A stretch of DNA of 64,000 nucleotides, taken from NCBI GenBank assembly GCA_028712695.1, contig JAQTQZ010000011.1, positions 1 through 64,000 on the forward strand. The letters are read 5' to 3'. Shown here in pieces: positions 43,910-53,206 of the stretch. The stretch is from Methylovulum sp. (lineage in GTDB: Bacteria; Pseudomonadota; Gammaproteobacteria; Methylococcales; Methylomonadaceae). Made by a program: the position numbers and the translations under genes. Below the pieces are notes generated by a model, which saw only the letters and a program-made list of their open reading frames with translations, was not told the origin of the DNA and did no database searches. The first letter of the stretch is position 1. Every line of letters starts with the position of its first letter.

Positions 43910-45181
43910 ATGAACAAAAAAATCACCAAACTATCAGTTGGTTTGATAATTGCCGCGTTAAACGTGGCAGAGGTTGCGGCTGGCGTTTATAAATGGGTGG
44001 ATGAGCAAGGTATCGTTCATTTCAGTAGTAAGCCACCTGCTGATGAGAGGGTGGCGGTTGATGTGCAGAAAAAACAAGCCGGACAACACGAAGCGCATCC
44101 GCAGCAGATGCCGGAAGATGAAAATGGCTTAACTGGCGTGGATGCCGCTTTTGCTGCTAATGATTACATAAAGGCGTTGGCCTTGTTGACGCCTTTAGCG
44201 GAACACGGCAACCCCCGTGCGCAGAATGATCTGGGTGTTATGTATAGTCTTGGCTTGGGTGTGCCTAAAGACCTCAGGGAAGGGTTTTATTGGCGCCAAA
44301 AAGCGGCAGATCAAGGCTACGGACTGGCACAATATTATTTAGGCCTGATGTATGTGAATGGTCAGGGTGTGCCTAGGGATTCCGCCGAAGGAATGAAATG
44401 GCTGCGTAAAGCGGCCGGGCAAAATATTTCGGATGCCCGGTTTAGCCTAGGGGAGATGTATGCAAAAGGCGAAGGGGTGGGGAAAGACAGTCGGCAAGCT
44501 GCCGAGTGGTACCATAAGGCCGCAGAACAAGGACACGCCTTCGCCCAACATAATTTAGCCCAAATGTATGCCAGCGGTGAAGGGGTCAGGCAGGATCGGA
44601 TTGACGCCTTTCTATGGGAACAAAGGGCGGCAAGTCAGGGTGATCGCTATGCCCAGTATGGGCTGGGTCTTTTGTATGCCAAAGGTGAAGGGGTCAAGCG
44701 CGATTACAATGCCGCATTTAACTGGATACGCAAAGCGGCCGAGCAAGATTATCCTCTGAGCTTCGACTTCGGGTCGGGTTGGAAGATGGGATACTATGCT
44801 GAAAGTAATGCACACTACGGCATCGCTGAATATATCCCTAAAGAAGATAATATCAACACCTGGAAAGAACGGCTGACTATTCAGCACTTTCCGCCATTAT
44901 GGGGTGTTTCTTCACCGGAGAAGACGTTTGATAAATTGAAGGTTGCCAAGGAAAATGAGTGTCCAGGATTGACAACATGGCATGTGCTTGGCAAAGACGA
45001 AAATAGCCTTTTGTATGAGTGGCAATCGCAATCATGCCTTAATTGGCCAGAACAGCATGAGATAGCAAAGATAATCTATGGAAAAGACAATACTTTTATT
45101 CTTCATTACACAGTGAAAACGTATCAAATGCGCGCAGGACAACGGGCCAAATGGGTCAAGTTATTTTTAGATGCCAAGTGA
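43910..45181 (+). CDS. exported DUF4124 and Sel1-repeat protein
   Basis: A 423-residue protein with a signal peptide (MNKKITKLSVGLIIAALNVAEVAA), a DUF4124 module GVYKWVDEQGIVHFSSKPP (about 24-45), then about five Sel1-type repeats of 36 residues (QNDLGVMYSLGLGVPKD, AQYYLGLMYVNGQGVPRD and so on, about 105-285). The last 140 residues are not Sel1 and have no recognised domain. Sel1 repeats bind partner proteins. The ATG at 43910 is preferred because an AGG lies 11 bases upstream; an ATG at 43901 would be only two bases from it. Confidence 0.8.
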   Translation: MNKKITKLSVGLIIAALNVAEVAAGVYKWVDEQGIVHFSSKPPADERVAVDVQKKQAGQHEAHPQQMPEDENGLTGVDAAFAANDYIKALALLTPLAEHGNPRAQNDLGVMYSLGLGVPKDLREGFYWRQKAADQGYGLAQYYLGLMYVNGQGVPRDSAEGMKWLRKAAGQNISDARFSLGEMYAKGEGVGKDSRQAAEWYHKAAEQGHAFAQHNLAQMYASGEGVRQDRIDAFLWEQRAASQGDRYAQYGLGLLYAKGEGVKRDYNAAFNWIRKAAEQDYPLSFDFGSGWKMGYYAESNAHYGIAEYIPKEDNINTWKERLTIQHFPPLWGVSSPEKTFDKLKVAKENECPGLTTWHVLGKDENSLLYEWQSQSCLNWPEQHEIAKIIYGKDNTFILHYTVKTYQMRAGQRAKWVKLFLDAK

Positions 45182-45317
45182 TTGGAGGGGGCAGGGCATG
45201 TTTTTTAGATTTTTCCACCATCATGTAGTCAGGCTGCCCAGTTGGGTAAAGAACTGAAGACTTGGCATAGCCTTAAATTTTAAATCTAAAGTTGAAAACC
45301 CAAGGGGAAATACATAC

Positions 45318-45707
45318 ATGAGCGTTGCCTACTACATTGTTTTAGATAATGACGACCCCGGCTTCGATACCTTCGTCAATGGCAAGTTTCTCGCCCACGA
45401 GGAGAATCTCAATCTACTCTGCAAAACGCTGGGATTGAAAACATTTGATGACTTCTTGACAATGTCCGAAGACGATATATTTGCTATGCTTGGCGAAGAC
45501 ATCGGACTGCCTGAAGACGAAGGGGAACAGTGGTTTTCTCCAGAAGAGGGCATTGCGTTTGTTGTGGCGCTTTCCGAACACATCAGCGCCAATCCGAAGT
45601 CGGTCATGAACCCTGAGGGCGTCCTTAGCGATCTTGCCGAGTACGCCGATGTCTTGGAAAAGGCTAAGGACATTGGGGCGAAATGGCACCTAAATCTGGA
45701 TATTTGA
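45318..45707 (+). CDS. acidic protein of unknown function
   Basis: A 129-residue, strongly acidic soluble protein (MSVAYYIVLDNDDPGFDTFVNGKFLAHE..., then LPEDEGEQWFSPEEGIAFVVALSEHI). It has no signal peptide and no recognised motif. An AAGGGG lies 13 bases upstream. It stands alone between the Sel1 gene and a convergent SulP gene. Confidence 0.65.
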   Translation: MSVAYYIVLDNDDPGFDTFVNGKFLAHEENLNLLCKTLGLKTFDDFLTMSEDDIFAMLGEDIGLPEDEGEQWFSPEEGIAFVVALSEHISANPKSVMNPEGVLSDLAEYADVLEKAKDIGAKWHLNLDI

Positions 45708-45848
45708 GACAGCAGTCGCTGGAGATATGCTTAACCGCCCACAGTTTTTGGTGTCGGCAATCCATGCCGACATGACAACCCGTCCATCTATACGCAACAT
45801 AATTAGGGCCGTTACGTAGGCACTTATTAAGATTCAATCCAATCCCGC

Positions 45849-48038
45849 TCAATTATCCAAATAAAACCGCACTTTACCGGTCTCTATATCGTACATTGCG
45901 CCAATGATACCGATTTCGCCTTGCGCCAATAAAGCGCCTAACACCGGACTTTGCCGCTTGATTTGGTCAACCGAAAATTGCACGTTTTTGTCGGCGACTT
46001 TCTGCACCAGCCCGTTATTGTCAACATTTACGCTGATGCCTTCTTCGGCGCTGACCGCGTCAACGGCGGGCTGGATTTTGTCCAGCAAGCCGGTCAAATG
46101 GTCGAGTTTGGCATGGGCGCACGCGCCTTTGATTGCGCCGCAATGGGAATGCCCTAACACGACAATCAGTTTAGAACCCGCCATTTTGCAGGCATATTCC
46201 ATACTGCCGAGGATGTCGTCATTGACGATATTGCCCGCGACCCGCACGCTGAACACATCGCCTAAGCCTTGGTCGAAAATCAGCTCCACCGAAGTGCGCG
46301 AGTCCATGCAACTTAAAATAATGGCGAAAGGAAATTGCCCTTGGCCAGTGTCGTTGACTTGTTCGAGCAGGTTGCGGTTAGATTTTAAGTTGTTGACAAA
46401 CCGTTCATTGCCCTCTTTCAGTAAGGCCAACACGCCGGTGGGCGTTAGGGCGTTTTGTGCATCGTAGCTGGGCGGCCTGGCATTGCTGACGGGGGGCAAT
46501 TCGCCGTAACCGCGCAGGTTGTTTAAGGTCAGTTTAATGCGCTTTTGTTTTGCTTCGTGCTGGAAGTCGGTGATGATTTCAAAAATATCGTAATCGATAT
46601 ATTTGGAGCGGGTCGCATCAATCACCACTTCTGATGCCACGGGTAACTTTTCTAAAGTCTGTTTGATATGGGCTTTGTTTAAAAACGACACATGCTCCGC
46701 CAAGCGCAAGATGATCTTGTTGCCAATAGTTGATTCTCGAAAGTAAGCGGCACTTTTATAATTCTCCAACAAAATGGCCACTAATGCGGTTAGTAGGCCG
46801 ATGACAATCCCGATCAGCAAGGTGGTGAACACCAGACCGCATACGGTTGCGACAAAGGGCAAGAAGTTGCTCCAACCGGCGCGATAGAGGGTGAGGATCA
46901 TATCTGGCCTAATCAGTTTAAAACTCACCACCAGCAAGATGGCGGCAAGGCTGGCAAGGGGGATTTCATTTAGCCAGTGGGGAATGGCAAGCACCGCAAA
47001 CAACAGCAGTGCGCCATGCACAATGGCCGACAGCTTGGTTTTGGCACCGGATTGGCTGTTTAACGAGCTGCGGACAATGACTTGGGTGAGTGGCAAGCCG
47101 CCAATTAGACCGGCACTAATATTGCCGATGCCTTGGGCGATCAGTTCCTGATTGGCGGGGGTCGTCCGTTTATTGGTATCCAGTTTATCAACGGCGTCCA
47201 CCGATAATAAAGTTTCCACGCTGGCCACCAGCGCGAGGGTGGCGGCAGCCAGATAAACGCCCGGCTGGCTGAGCGCATTGAAGTCGGGAAAATGCAGCTG
47301 CGCCGAAAAATCGGCGACACTACGCAACACCGGTAACGCCACCAGATGGGATTCCTGCAAGGCCAGTTCGGGCAGTTGGGCTTGTATGATTTTATTAAGG
47401 GCGACACCCGCCAAGACCGCCAGCAAAACGCCATGAATCGGTTGGGTAACGTGCGGTTTTTTAACGGATAGCCATTCCCAAGTGATTAACAGCGTTAATG
47501 ACACCGCACTAATAACGGTTGCGGTCGGGGAAATGAAATCCAGCATGTGCGCCAATTCTGAAAATGACGAATACTGGTCAAATTGGAAAAACGTCATGTC
47601 GCCTTCGTAATCTCTGTCGTAGCCGATAGCGTGGGGGATTTGTTTGAGCAGCAAAATAACGCCGATGCCCGATAACATGCCGTTAATCACCGATGAGGGA
47701 AAATAATAGGCGATAACGCCCGCTTTCACCAAGCCCATCAAAATTTGCAGCAAACCCGCCAACACCACCGCCAGTAAAAAGGCGTTAAAGCCCAGTTGCC
47801 CGATTTCTGTCAGCACCAGCACGGCAAGCCCAGCGCCGGCACCGCTGATGCCTAGCGCCGACCCGCTTAACGGTGCGACCACCAAGCCACCGATAATGCC
47901 GGTTATCAGGCCGGAAAACAGCGGTGCACCGGAAGCCAGCGCAATCCCTAGTGATAAGGGGATGGCAACCAGAAAAACCGCGATACCGGCAGGAATGTCA
48001 TGTCTTAAATGGTGAAACAAATTATTTTCCTTAATCAT
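45849..48038 (-). CDS. SulP transporter fused to beta-carbonic anhydrase
   Basis: A 729-residue fusion. Residues 1-420 are a SulP permease (opening DIPAGIAVFLVAIPLSLGIALAS), about 430-530 a STAS-like segment, and about 545-729 a beta-class carbonic anhydrase. Its zinc ligands are in ILSCMDSRTS (Cys near 575) and LGHSHCGAIKGAC (His and Cys near 631-635). Such fusions are thought to carry bicarbonate and interconvert it with CO2 at the membrane. The ATG at 48038 has AGGAG seven bases upstream; a start at 48071 would overlap the preceding gene. Second gene of a pair with the SulP at 48052. Confidence 0.9.
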   Translation of the reverse strand: MIKENNLFHHLRHDIPAGIAVFLVAIPLSLGIALASGAPLFSGLITGIIGGLVVAPLSGSALGISGAGAGLAVLVLTEIGQLGFNAFLLAVVLAGLLQILMGLVKAGVIAYYFPSSVINGMLSGIGVILLLKQIPHAIGYDRDYEGDMTFFQFDQYSSFSELAHMLDFISPTATVISAVSLTLLITWEWLSVKKPHVTQPIHGVLLAVLAGVALNKIIQAQLPELALQESHLVALPVLRSVADFSAQLHFPDFNALSQPGVYLAAATLALVASVETLLSVDAVDKLDTNKRTTPANQELIAQGIGNISAGLIGGLPLTQVIVRSSLNSQSGAKTKLSAIVHGALLLFAVLAIPHWLNEIPLASLAAILLVVSFKLIRPDMILTLYRAGWSNFLPFVATVCGLVFTTLLIGIVIGLLTALVAILLENYKSAAYFRESTIGNKIILRLAEHVSFLNKAHIKQTLEKLPVASEVVIDATRSKYIDYDIFEIITDFQHEAKQKRIKLTLNNLRGYGELPPVSNARPPSYDAQNALTPTGVLALLKEGNERFVNNLKSNRNLLEQVNDTGQGQFPFAIILSCMDSRTSVELIFDQGLGDVFSVRVAGNIVNDDILGSMEYACKMAGSKLIVVLGHSHCGAIKGACAHAKLDHLTGLLDKIQPAVDAVSAEEGISVNVDNNGLVQKVADKNVQFSVDQIKRQSPVLGALLAQGEIGIIGAMYDIETGKVRFYLDN

Positions 48039-48051
48039 TGGCACGCTCCTG

Positions 48052-49650
48052 TCATTTGATGTGTTGCGCATCTTGGTTTAAGACAATAATGGCGTCATGT
48101 GCGGGTTGTTTTTCTTTGTTGCATAAGTCAATGATTTCTATTGAAATATTGTCATCCGGCGCAGTGGAAAAAAAATCTTCCAGCGTTTCCAGAATATCAT
48201 GGTCGATAAATTTGGCTTGGCTGGCATCAATGGTCACCGTGCTGTCGGCTTTGATATGCAAAATAAATTTCCGTAATAAGGCTTTGTTTAAAAAGGACAC
48301 GTCCTTATTAAACACTAAGGTAAAGTGGGAGCCCTCTTGGATCAACGTAATCGCCGCGTAGTAATTGTTTTTGATGACGAAAAACAGGCCGAGCACCATG
48401 CCTATCACCATGCCTTGCAATAAATCGGTCACTAAAATGGCAACAATCGTGAAAGTGAACGGCAAAAATTGGCTCATGCCTTTGCGGTAATGGGTGATAA
48501 ACAAGGCGGGTTTGGCCAGTTTGTAGCCAATGTGCAATAAAATGGCTGCCAAGCTAGCCAGCGGGATGGTGTTTAGGTAGCGTGCCAAAAACATCACGCT
48601 CAGCAACAAGCACAAGCCATGGATAAAGCAAGACAGCCGCGTTTTGCCGCCGGAATTGATATTGGCTGCACTACGTACAATCACCGCTGTAATCGGCAAG
48701 CCGCCTAAAAAGCCGCTAAGGATATTGCCGATGCCTTGCGCTTTCAGTTCACGGTTGGTCGGCGCCAAACGTTTTAAGGGATCAAGCTTGTCGGTGGCTT
48801 CCAAGCTTAGCAAGGTTTCCAAGCTGGCGATGATGGCGATGGTTATTGCCACTTGGTAGGTTTTGGGATTGGCGAAGTAACGGTAATCTGGGGTCATGAA
48901 ATGATTAAAAAAATCACCCGGTTGCTCTGAAATTGGCAAGTTAACCAAATGCGTGTCGGCAACCGCCCAAGCGGGATAAATAAAAGGCATCAGCAAGTTG
49001 TAAGCAATGCCCCAAACAACCGCGATCAATGGCCCGGGGATTTGGCTTAGGAACGGCTGTTTTTTAACCGCAGGCAATTCCCAAGCGACTAAAATCAACA
49101 AGCCGACCACACTGATAATGATGGCGCTTGGGCTGACCAGACTGAAGGCATCGAACAGCTCAAAAAAACTGGATTCGGCAGATTCGCGCATATAGCTTTC
49201 ATCCCCTTCATAGCTGGTGTCGTAACCGGTGGCGTGGGGAATCTGCTTGATAATCAAAATCAAGCCTATCGCCGCCAACATGCCTTTAATCACCGCCGCC
49301 GGAAAAAATGCCCCGATGATGCCGGCACGAAGATAACCCAAGGCAAGCTGTAGACAACCCGCCAAAATACCGGCAACCAGCAACCCCTGAAAACTGCCTA
49401 GCGTTTCGATGGCATTAAAGACAATCACCGTTAAACCCGCCGCAGGCCCCGAGACGCTTAATTGCGAGCCGCTTAACCAAGACACCACCAAGCCGCCGAT
49501 CATGCCAGCAATCAGGCCGGAAAACAGCGGTGCGCCGGAAGCCAGTGCTATGCCTAAACACAATGGCAGGGCGACCAAAAAGACGACGATGCCAGCGGGT
49601 AGATCATCTTTGAAATGCTGTAAGTAATACTGTGCGTGTTTATGTATCAT
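48052..49650 (-). CDS. SulP-family transporter, tandem paralogue of the fused gene
   Basis: A 532-residue SulP permease with a C-terminal STAS-like domain and no carbonic anhydrase. Its N-terminus DLPAGIVVFLVALPLCLGI is almost the same as that of the next gene, showing a tandem duplication. The ATG at 49650 has GGAGG nine bases upstream. It starts the two-gene operon and is divergent from a two-component system 116 bp away. The likely substrate is bicarbonate, by analogy with the fused partner, but sulfate is not excluded. Confidence 0.87.
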   Translation of the reverse strand: MIHKHAQYYLQHFKDDLPAGIVVFLVALPLCLGIALASGAPLFSGLIAGMIGGLVVSWLSGSQLSVSGPAAGLTVIVFNAIETLGSFQGLLVAGILAGCLQLALGYLRAGIIGAFFPAAVIKGMLAAIGLILIIKQIPHATGYDTSYEGDESYMRESAESSFFELFDAFSLVSPSAIIISVVGLLILVAWELPAVKKQPFLSQIPGPLIAVVWGIAYNLLMPFIYPAWAVADTHLVNLPISEQPGDFFNHFMTPDYRYFANPKTYQVAITIAIIASLETLLSLEATDKLDPLKRLAPTNRELKAQGIGNILSGFLGGLPITAVIVRSAANINSGGKTRLSCFIHGLCLLLSVMFLARYLNTIPLASLAAILLHIGYKLAKPALFITHYRKGMSQFLPFTFTIVAILVTDLLQGMVIGMVLGLFFVIKNNYYAAITLIQEGSHFTLVFNKDVSFLNKALLRKFILHIKADSTVTIDASQAKFIDHDILETLEDFFSTAPDDNISIEIIDLCNKEKQPAHDAIIVLNQDAQHIK

Positions 49651-49766
49651 ATCGTTTGTCCTCCACAATGACGGAATGCCGCAACCAAGGCTCGCTATCA
49701 GTCAGTTATTCCCACGAACCTTTACAATCATCTTATCCCGCTAACCTTTCACCAACCTTTCAAGCC

Positions 49767-50438
49767 ATGAATATTTTATTAGTTGAAGACGATGCGGTGT
49801 TGGCTGACGGCTTAAGCCATACCTTAGGCAATGGCGGCTATGCGTTAAGTTGGGCGAACACAGCCCGCTATGCCCAGCAATTAATCAGTGCCCAAGATTT
49901 TGATTTGATCATTCTTGATTTAGGCTTGCCGGATAAGGATGGCTTGGAACTGTTACGCTGGTTTCGGCAACAGAAGGTCGCATTGCCGATTATCATCCTG
50001 ACTGCCCGTGATGGCATTAATGACCGTATTGACGGGATTGAACAAGGCGCTGACGATTACCTGACCAAGCCGTTTGAACTCCGTGAGTTGGAAGCGCGGA
50101 TAAACGCGCTGATCCGGCGTTGTTACGGAGGCTTCAATAATGACGTGGTCGTCGGCAAATTAACGTTGGACACCCAGCAGCATCTGGTTAAGGTGGGTAA
50201 TGAAACGCTGCCATTGTCGGCACGTGAATATGGGGTGTTGGAGATTTTAGTGTTGCAAGCGGGTAAGGTGGTCGCCAAGGAACGCATGGCGCAACGCTTG
50301 GCTATTGATGGCGAAGGTTTGAGCGACAACGCCATCGAGATTTATGTGCACCGTTTGCGCAAACGCCTTGAACCTTATGGCATAGTTATCCGTACCGTGC
50401 GCGGCTTAGGCTATTTATTGGAGCCTACCGATGGCTAA
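49767..50438 (+). CDS. OmpR-family response regulator
   Basis: A 223-residue regulator of the QseB/PmrA type. The receiver has LLVEDDAVLADGL and the phosphorylated Asp in LIILDLGLPDKDG (about residue 51). The C-terminal winged helix has LSAREYGVLEILV and VHRLRKRLEP. The ATG at 49767 is the family start; a longer open frame to 49632 has no support. It overlaps the kinase gene by eight bases. Divergent from the SulP pair, which it may control. Confidence 0.9.
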   Translation: MNILLVEDDAVLADGLSHTLGNGGYALSWANTARYAQQLISAQDFDLIILDLGLPDKDGLELLRWFRQQKVALPIIILTARDGINDRIDGIEQGADDYLTKPFELRELEARINALIRRCYGGFNNDVVVGKLTLDTQQHLVKVGNETLPLSAREYGVLEILVLQAGKVVAKERMAQRLAIDGEGLSDNAIEIYVHRLRKRLEPYGIVIRTVRGLGYLLEPTDG

Positions 50439-51798
50439 CAACAGCCTGAAATCCGAAATCCTGTTCCGGTTGGTCATCCCGCTGATTTTCTTTGTCATCG
50501 TCGATGCCGTGCTGTCTTATTTTGTCACCCTGCATTATGTCGATGAGGCGTATGACCGCTGGTTACAGGATTCGGCCCGCTCCTTAACCCAAGACATCAA
50601 GCTGCAACAAGGCAAAGTCGTCGTTGAACTACCGCCTGCGGCGTTGGCGATCTTTAATTGGGATGAACAAGACCGGACGTATTTTAAAATCATTTCCACC
50701 GAACAGGAGTTGTTGGCGGGCGACAACCAAGTGCCAGAGCCGCTGTCCCCTGAGACTGACTGGTCACAACCGGTGTATTTTTACGACACCTTATATGGTG
50801 AGCCGGTCAGGGTCATCTCGATGCGGGTGGCGGTTAGCGGCACGACGGAGCGGCTTTTTGTCCATGTCGCCGAAACCTTAAACAAGCGCCGCGCCATGAT
50901 GACCGACATTTTGCTGGCTGACCTGCTGCCGCAAATCGTCTTCGTGCTGATTACCGGCATCTACTTGTTATCGGGCTTAAAACGCGGCCTGCAACCGTTA
51001 CATCTGTTAGCCAAGAAAATCGCCCAACGTTCCGCCCATGATTTAAGCCCAATCCCTGATACCCATGTGTTTTTAGAAGTGCGCGCCTTAACAGACACTA
51101 TCAATGCCTTGCTGGTCCAGCTCACACAGGCTATCGCCACCCAACAACGCTTCATTTCCAATGCGGCTCACCAATTACGGACACCGTTGGCGGGATTAAA
51201 GCTGCAAGCGGAACGCGCCCGGCGGGAAACCGATGTGGCCGCCATGCAACCCGCACTGGCACAAATCCAAAGCAGCGCCGACCGGATGTCACACTTGACC
51301 AGCCAACTGTTGGTGCTGGCGCGTTCGGAGCCTTTGAGCGGCGATCACGAATTGCATCCTGTCGACTTGTGTGGGTTGGTTAGGCAAGCTTGTATGGACT
51401 GGGTGCCCAAAGTTTTGCAACGGCAGATGGAACTCAGTTTTGCCAGCAATGCACAGCCTGTTTATGTCAACGGCAACGACATCTTGCTAAGGGAATTACT
51501 GGCGAACCTGCTCGACAATGCCATTGCCTACGGTGATGAACGGGGCATTATTACGGTGACGCTTGAGCAATGGCCCAACTTACGCCTGACGGTGACCGAT
51601 AACGGCCCCGGTATTGCCGATGCGGAACTGGGCAAAGTGCCGGAACGCTTTTACCGCATTCCGGGCAGTACAGGTAATGGTTGCGGATTGGGTTTGGCGA
51701 TAGTTAAAGAAATTGCCGAATTGCATCACGCGCGTTTTAGGCTTGAGCGGGTTAGCCGTTCAGGCGGGGTTCGGGCATCGGTGACTTTTGATGGCTAA
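50431..51798 (+). CDS. sensor histidine kinase, QseC/TctE type
   Basis: A 455-residue kinase. First membrane helix about 13-32, periplasmic sensor about 35-165, second helix about 170-190 (VFVLITGIYLLSGL), HAMP-like linker, phosphoacceptor His in ISNAAHQLRTPLAGL (about residue 250), and the ATP-binding domain with N-box LLANLLDNAI, DNGPGI and GLGLAIVKEIAELH. Its gene overlaps the regulator by eight bases. The stimulus is unknown; the TctE group often senses carboxylic acids. Confidence 0.88.
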   Translation: MANNSLKSEILFRLVIPLIFFVIVDAVLSYFVTLHYVDEAYDRWLQDSARSLTQDIKLQQGKVVVELPPAALAIFNWDEQDRTYFKIISTEQELLAGDNQVPEPLSPETDWSQPVYFYDTLYGEPVRVISMRVAVSGTTERLFVHVAETLNKRRAMMTDILLADLLPQIVFVLITGIYLLSGLKRGLQPLHLLAKKIAQRSAHDLSPIPDTHVFLEVRALTDTINALLVQLTQAIATQQRFISNAAHQLRTPLAGLKLQAERARRETDVAAMQPALAQIQSSADRMSHLTSQLLVLARSEPLSGDHELHPVDLCGLVRQACMDWVPKVLQRQMELSFASNAQPVYVNGNDILLRELLANLLDNAIAYGDERGIITVTLEQWPNLRLTVTDNGPGIADAELGKVPERFYRIPGSTGNGCGLGLAIVKEIAELHHARFRLERVSRSGGVRASVTFDG

Positions 51799-52119
51799 AT
51801 ATTTATGAACGGGAGAGCCGTTAAACGACTCCAATGCGAGCGGCTGAAGGACTTATCGGTCACATCAGTTAAGCATCCTAACGGGGCGGAAGAGTCTACA
51901 AGCCTTGAAAAACAAGCAACCTTGTACCAAGTACCATGACTGTGATAAGGTTTTCTATGGCTCGCTTGATTATGCTGTCAGCAGTTTTTAAATTAAGCGC
52001 AGTCAGTTATGGATAGGCTGTTTTTTTGGCTGTTGGCCTTGCGCCTGTTTATTTTAATGGCAGCTTACAGCTGCTTGGATTGTTTAAAAAAAACAATACG
52101 ATACATAGAGGAAATGATT
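51799..52119. other. 321-bp intergenic region
   Basis: It lies between the kinase and the host-attachment-type gene. I see no repeat, RNA or clear promoter. An open stretch from 52009 runs into the next gene but its first 37 codons lack support. Confidence 0.45.
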
Positions 52120-52572
52120 ATGAAATTAGCTTGGGTACTTGTTGCTGATAATACCCGTGCACGCATTTTTACTGCAGACACGGCCTCTTCCCCTTTAAAT
52201 GAAATCGAAAGCCTCACGCACACGGAGGGACGTTTACATGACCGTGAGATGACATCTGATTTGCCGGGAAAAATAAAAAGTGGCAGCGGGGTGGGAGGAC
52301 ACGCTTTTGAGCAGCCCACGGATCCGAAAAAACATGAGGCTGACAACTTTGCCCACCAGGTTGCGCATTATCTGGAAACGGCGCGTAACGCACACGAATT
52401 TGAAAATTTGCTCCTTGTTGCCGAACCTTCTTTTCTTGGCTTGCTACGTAGTCACTTGTCGGAACAAATAAAAAGACAAATCAGTTTCGAACTGGATAAA
52501 AATATTGCAGGGCTCAGTGGCGATGAGATCCGCACGCATCTTCCCGACTATCTTCCCCATCAGCTTGCTTGA
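52120..52572 (+). CDS. host attachment protein family (PF10116-type)
   Basis: A 150-residue protein opening MKLAWVLVADNTRARIFTAD, the hallmark of the family, with a central HDREMTSDLPGKIKSG and a C-terminal EQIKRQISFELDKNIAGLS. Some plant-associated relatives are linked to host attachment; most are uncharacterised and resemble release-factor-like folds. A GAGGAAATG block before the ATG at 52120 supports this start over one 37 codons upstream. It precedes a hibernation factor by 50 bp, suggesting a starvation-linked pair. Confidence 0.82.
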   Translation: MKLAWVLVADNTRARIFTADTASSPLNEIESLTHTEGRLHDREMTSDLPGKIKSGSGVGGHAFEQPTDPKKHEADNFAHQVAHYLETARNAHEFENLLLVAEPSFLGLLRSHLSEQIKRQISFELDKNIAGLSGDEIRTHLPDYLPHQLA

Positions 52573-52622
52573 TGTCGAACGTGCAGTCACATTTATCAGT
52601 TAATTTTAGTAAGGTAAATCTT

Positions 52623-52988
52623 ATGCAAATCCCATTACAAATTGTTTTTCGTGGTATCCCGGCTTCAGAAGCGGTGGAAGCTAGAATTCGTGAAAAAGTC
52701 AGCAAGCTGGAAAAATTCCACTCGCATATCATGAGTTGCAGGGTTGCCGTGGAAGCCGAACACCAAAGCCAGCACCAAGGGAACCAATACCATATTAGGA
52801 TAGACATTACCACGCCGGGAAAAGAGTTCGTCGTTAGCCGTGAACACCATGACAAACAAGCGTATGAAGATATTTATGTGGCCATTCGGGATGCGTTTGA
52901 TGCCGCTACAAGGCAGTTGAAAGATTATGCCCAAGTCCAGCGCGGCGATGTTAAATCGCATGAGTTGCAAGACTTAGCGGAACTGTAA
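52623..52988 (+). CDS. ribosome hibernation promoting factor, HPF/RaiA family
   Basis: A 121-residue short HPF-type protein that binds the small subunit and silences ribosomes in slow growth. MQIPLQIVFRGIPASEAVEARIREKVSKLEKF and DITTPGKEFVVSREH are seen. The ATG at 52623 has AAGG nine bases upstream; an earlier ATG overlaps the previous gene. It lacks the C-terminal dimerisation domain of the long forms. Two hairpins follow it. Confidence 0.87.
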   Translation: MQIPLQIVFRGIPASEAVEARIREKVSKLEKFHSHIMSCRVAVEAEHQSQHQGNQYHIRIDITTPGKEFVVSREHHDKQAYEDIYVAIRDAFDAATRQLKDYAQVQRGDVKSHELQDLAEL

Positions 52989-52993
52989 TAACG

Positions 52994-53013
52994 CGCTTGC
53001 TTAGGCAAGCGCT
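52994..53013. terminator. hairpin after the hibernation factor gene
   Basis: GCGCTTGC pairs perfectly with GCAAGCGC across the loop TTAG, starting six bases after the stop codon. No T-run follows directly. Confidence 0.45.
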
Positions 53014-53023
53014 AGGTGACACA

Positions 53024-53056
53024 CGACGGCCAGCCCTTAAAACGCTGGCCGTCGTG
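53024..53056. terminator. second, stronger hairpin in the convergent gap
   Basis: ACGACGGCCAGC pairs perfectly with GCTGGCCGTCGT across a 9-base loop. It lies between convergent genes and can serve both directions. Confidence 0.6.
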
Positions 53057-53206
53057 GTGTCTGGCGACCAGAAAAAATCAACGTGACCCCATTTTTGCCG
53101 CTTATTTTTAATGCGGATTTTACCAAACGAAAGGGGGATTCAATCCTTATTACGGCATGGGCCGTCGTTTAAATTGAACCCCCAAGGGGTCTCTTAACAG
53201 TAATGC

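Noticed and set aside
52009..52119. Upstream 37-codon extension of the host-attachment-type protein with a membrane-like stretch
   Set aside because: A good ribosome site precedes the ATG at 52120 and the family begins there; the hydrophobic extension is likely chance.
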